DNA of 64,000 bases, taken from the NCBI RefSeq assembly GCF_028389875.1, contig NC_084687.1:2950157-3014156 (forward strand), written 5' to 3'. Position 1 is the stretch's first letter; every line of letters begins with the position of its first letter. The translations under genes were made by a program, and so were the position numbers. Below, piece by piece: positions 61,101 through 64,000 of this stretch. The stretch is from Rhea pennata (Eukaryota; Chordata; Aves; Rheiformes; Rheidae). Below the pieces are notes generated by a model. The model did not search any database and was not told the DNA's origin. It worked only from the letters and a program-made list of their open reading frames with translations.

Positions 61101-64000
61101 TACTAGAGTGGCCTAAGTAATGTGTTTGGCTTGCAATTTGAGCAACATAATTGTCCAGCTACATTTGGAAAGTAATTCAGCAGTATCTCACATTTCTAGC
61201 TCCCTATCCATACTCTTGATTTGGGAAAAGAAGGCTTGGACCATGGTTACTCAAGTCCCATCTTCTCTGTGGCCCTTTCTGAAGCTCCCTGTGCACTACT
61301 TCCCCTCTGAATGTGTAGGGTCTCTTTTCTTCCCATGCCATGCTAGGCATGATAAAGCTTTCCAGGGAATAAAGGTCCCCAGGACCTAACAGGAGAGCTA
61401 TAGGCTTGAGTACCCTGTGGGGTAGTAGACCACCCACTGATGCACAAAGCAGCATTGTTTGGTCTGTGACCCAGAGACCCAATTCAGATTAGCCATGAAC
61501 TGTGGTCATCAGGCCACTTATTTCCAGCTGATCCTAGTCTCACCTCATGTTGGTGGAGACCTCCTGGTAGCTGATTCACAAGCAGTGTGACCTGGAGTTT
61601 GTTCCCCCAGGTGAATTTGGTGTAAGTTATTTTGCCAAGGTCTTTATGTTCCTGCTGGACAACAAATCTGGTCAGAAAGGCAAAGAGACCCCATGCTTGA
61701 AGCCAGCAGCAAAGGTACTGCACTCCAGAGTCACAGACTTTGAGGAAGTCACAAAAGAAAACCGTGACCTGCTGGCAGCAAACTGAATGGAAGAGAAAGC
61801 CCAGCAGCTGCCTTTGCATCATCAGAAAGATAGGACATGTGCTTCCTTTACCTCACAGGTTTTCATTATCTAAGTGACTCTTACCCAGGGCTCTCACTGC
61901 AAGAAAAGGCTCTCTGGTTTGCAGGCTCCAGTAGGTGAAAACAATAGGAATGAGAAGGAAGTCCCTCCTGGGCCAACGGTTATTAGTAAACCCTCATGCT
62001 GAGCCTGCTTTGGGTGAGGCTTGAGGACATAGCTGTGTTTCTCCTGCTTCTTGCAAGCAAACTCATGCAAATACACCTTGAGCTCCTAGCTGCCCATATG
62101 TTATCTCCCCCACAAATGTGCAGATTTTAAGATGTGCCCCAGCTAGAGAGGTCCTGTTGGAACACTAGCTCTTCTGTGATCCTCTTCACTAAAACTCCTT
62201 CCCTTCAAGGCCTGTTGTGGGCCGAGTCCCAGCAGATCACATCTCTCAGACTCATTACCTTCAGGTCCTATGAGAATCTTGTGCCCCTGCAGAGAGATGT
62301 TGGGTTGAGGAGCTGTGGATGCAGCTGGGTTTCCCAGCTTGTGTCCCCACGGTAAAACCAACTTCTGCATGAGATGATTCAGAATGAATGACAAACTTCT
62401 ATCCATTGCCTCTGGCACAGCCTCTTTTGTGCCATTAACTCCAAGCTCACACAAAAGAGGCATCAGCAGTGTCAAGTGTACTTGCTTGAAAAGGTGAGGG
62501 ATTAATAGCACAAAGCAGCTGATTTGGATGATGACTTTTTACATACTTACATTTGAGAAAGGACAAGGCATGGAGCCCTTCTGCTCCAAGCCTGTAGGGA
62601 TGTGCAGTTTTAGATGTTCCTTGGGGGCTCTTTTTAGTAAAATTTTAATTTGAGAACTTTTAACAACTGTTCATGATCAAGCACGCTGCCCTCTATCTGG
62701 GGAAGATTAGACACGCTTGGGTAGTTCAAGCTACACTCTGTGGCTGAGATTTGCAAACAAAATTAGTGAATGTCCAATTCCTAAAAAAACAATTGTCTTT
62801 TGGGATGTTGAAAATTCCCATCTGAGCAGGGATGCTGTGTATGGCTATCTGAGGCTGCTTGAAATGGTTGTATTTTGTTTGAGAGGTAGTGGTGCTTGCT
62901 AGAGAGCCCAGAACCCCAGTGGAAATGCTACAAATGGGGCTGTTTACTTGGAAGGAAAACTAGAAGTGCAATATCACCAAAAGTAAATGAAGGACTAACT
63001 GACCCTGGGCCTCCCTGGAAGCAGCAGGTATCTCTGTGCCCTCTCCGCTTCCACCTGTGGCATGTAGATAGTCACAGCTCACAAGCTGGTTTTGAGCAGC
63101 CTCAGTTTTGGCTGCAGGGGCTGAGAGATGTAAATCCATCCAGGATGCCACAAGGGAGACAGGAAGAGGTTTTGATGGAGCCAACACAAATAAGCATGTC
63201 AGTCTCAGCATGCTCAAAGGTGCACATTGCAGAGACAGTATTGCCAAGTCATTGACTTCAACCAGAGACAACAGGGTATATCAACCTTTTACTGAGCATT
63301 CATAGTTAGGTCTGAATCTGTTACATCAATGTAACCTTCAGCTATCTGACATTCATGCCTGTGGTCCCCCAGGGTTCTTTGGATGAAACTTCCCTCTGTG
63401 CCATTTCCCTTTGTGCAATTAGATAAACTGCTTGTTCAGGTAAATACTGTACTGTTGTGATCCATTGGCTGCCCATTGGGAACCAACAAACTGGGCAGAG
63501 TTGGCTGAGGGTGCTGCCAATCCATCAGCATCCGATGTGCCATGTATTTGAGATGATGAGTGATTCCAGTTCATTTTATATACAGATCAAAAACACAAGG
63601 TGCATTTGCCTGGATAACACAGCGTTCATAGCAATGAGTCATGAAAAATCAGATGGGGAAAACTAATGTATTTCTGAAATACCAGCTTTTCCAGTATAAT
63701 GGGAGATGCATAAGGTTTCTGCAAGACTGTGATACTTTGAAGTGTGTGTGGCAGGAAAACTTCCTTCTCCACTGCTGCAAAGTCAAAGGGGTTCAAGAGT
63801 GTACCTGCTTCAACCAGGCAGGAGAAGCAGGCCTCTGAGGGTATGATGAAAGCGAGTTCCTGCCTACCTGTACTGCTGTGTGAAATGAGCTCTAGTGTTA
63901 CCAGTGCTTCCTGGGACAGCAGAACCATGTGGTATTGGAGATCCTGAAGGCTCCAATCTGTGAGTGTTACCAAAGGGAACAAGCAGGTGCTCAAGGGAGT
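58101..64000. other. Gene-free right end, nothing recognised
   Basis: Moderate GC content and only short unrelated open frames on both strands. An A-rich low-complexity patch lies at about 58948-58980. No repeat family, RNA gene or exon was recognised. Confidence 0.5.

Overview
The window is vertebrate nuclear DNA carrying two paralogous, intronless Shaker-type (Kv1) potassium channel genes: KCNA2 at 3506-5005 and KCNA3 at 23536-25317. Both are on the minus strand, tandem, with about 18.5 kb between the two coding regions. KCNA2 is close to mammalian Kv1.2 in sequence, with differences at the N-terminus, in the S1-S2 loop and at one turret residue. KCNA3 has a Kv1.3-type start, core and C-terminus, with a lineage-specific N-terminal region that includes a poly-glutamate run. 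These differences, the short spacing, a possible CR1-like scrap and scattered ancient MIR-like SINE remains suggest a sauropsid, perhaps a bird or another archosaur or turtle. That is an inference, not proved. In mammals, as I recall, the order is KCNA10 - KCNA2 - KCNA3 - CD53 - LRIF1. KCNA10 would then lie left of position 1 and CD53 to the right, but I recognise no CD53 exon here.

Layout. 0-0.56 kb is plain sequence. 0.56-2.3 kb is a CpG-rich block downstream of KCNA2. 2.3-3.5 kb is the AT-rich then GC-rich 3' flank of KCNA2. 5.0-8.5 kb is the KCNA2 5' region, with a credible 5'UTR splice acceptor just upstream of the ATG and a CpG-rich block. 8.5-15.5 kb is sparse intergenic DNA. 15.5-22.8 kb is a series of CpG-rich blocks, which could hold distal KCNA2 5' exons. 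KCNA3 and its GC-rich 5' flank end near 26.2 kb. 26-55.8 kb is largely gene-free, with MIR fragments, microsatellites and several AT-rich homeobox/POU-like stretches that look like candidate conserved non-coding elements. 55.9-58.1 kb has a CpG-rich promoter-like block (GC box, NRF1 site, palindromic CRE) followed by an open, spliced-looking exon that I cannot assign. 58.1-64 kb shows nothing recognisable.

Kv1.2 and Kv1.3 subunits share the T1 tetramerisation domain and can co-assemble. Both end in a TDV PDZ-binding tail, so the two proteins probably use the same scaffolds. The regulatory DNA between and around them is the more interesting part of the window. I found no CRISPR array, rRNA, tRNA or intact mobile element.
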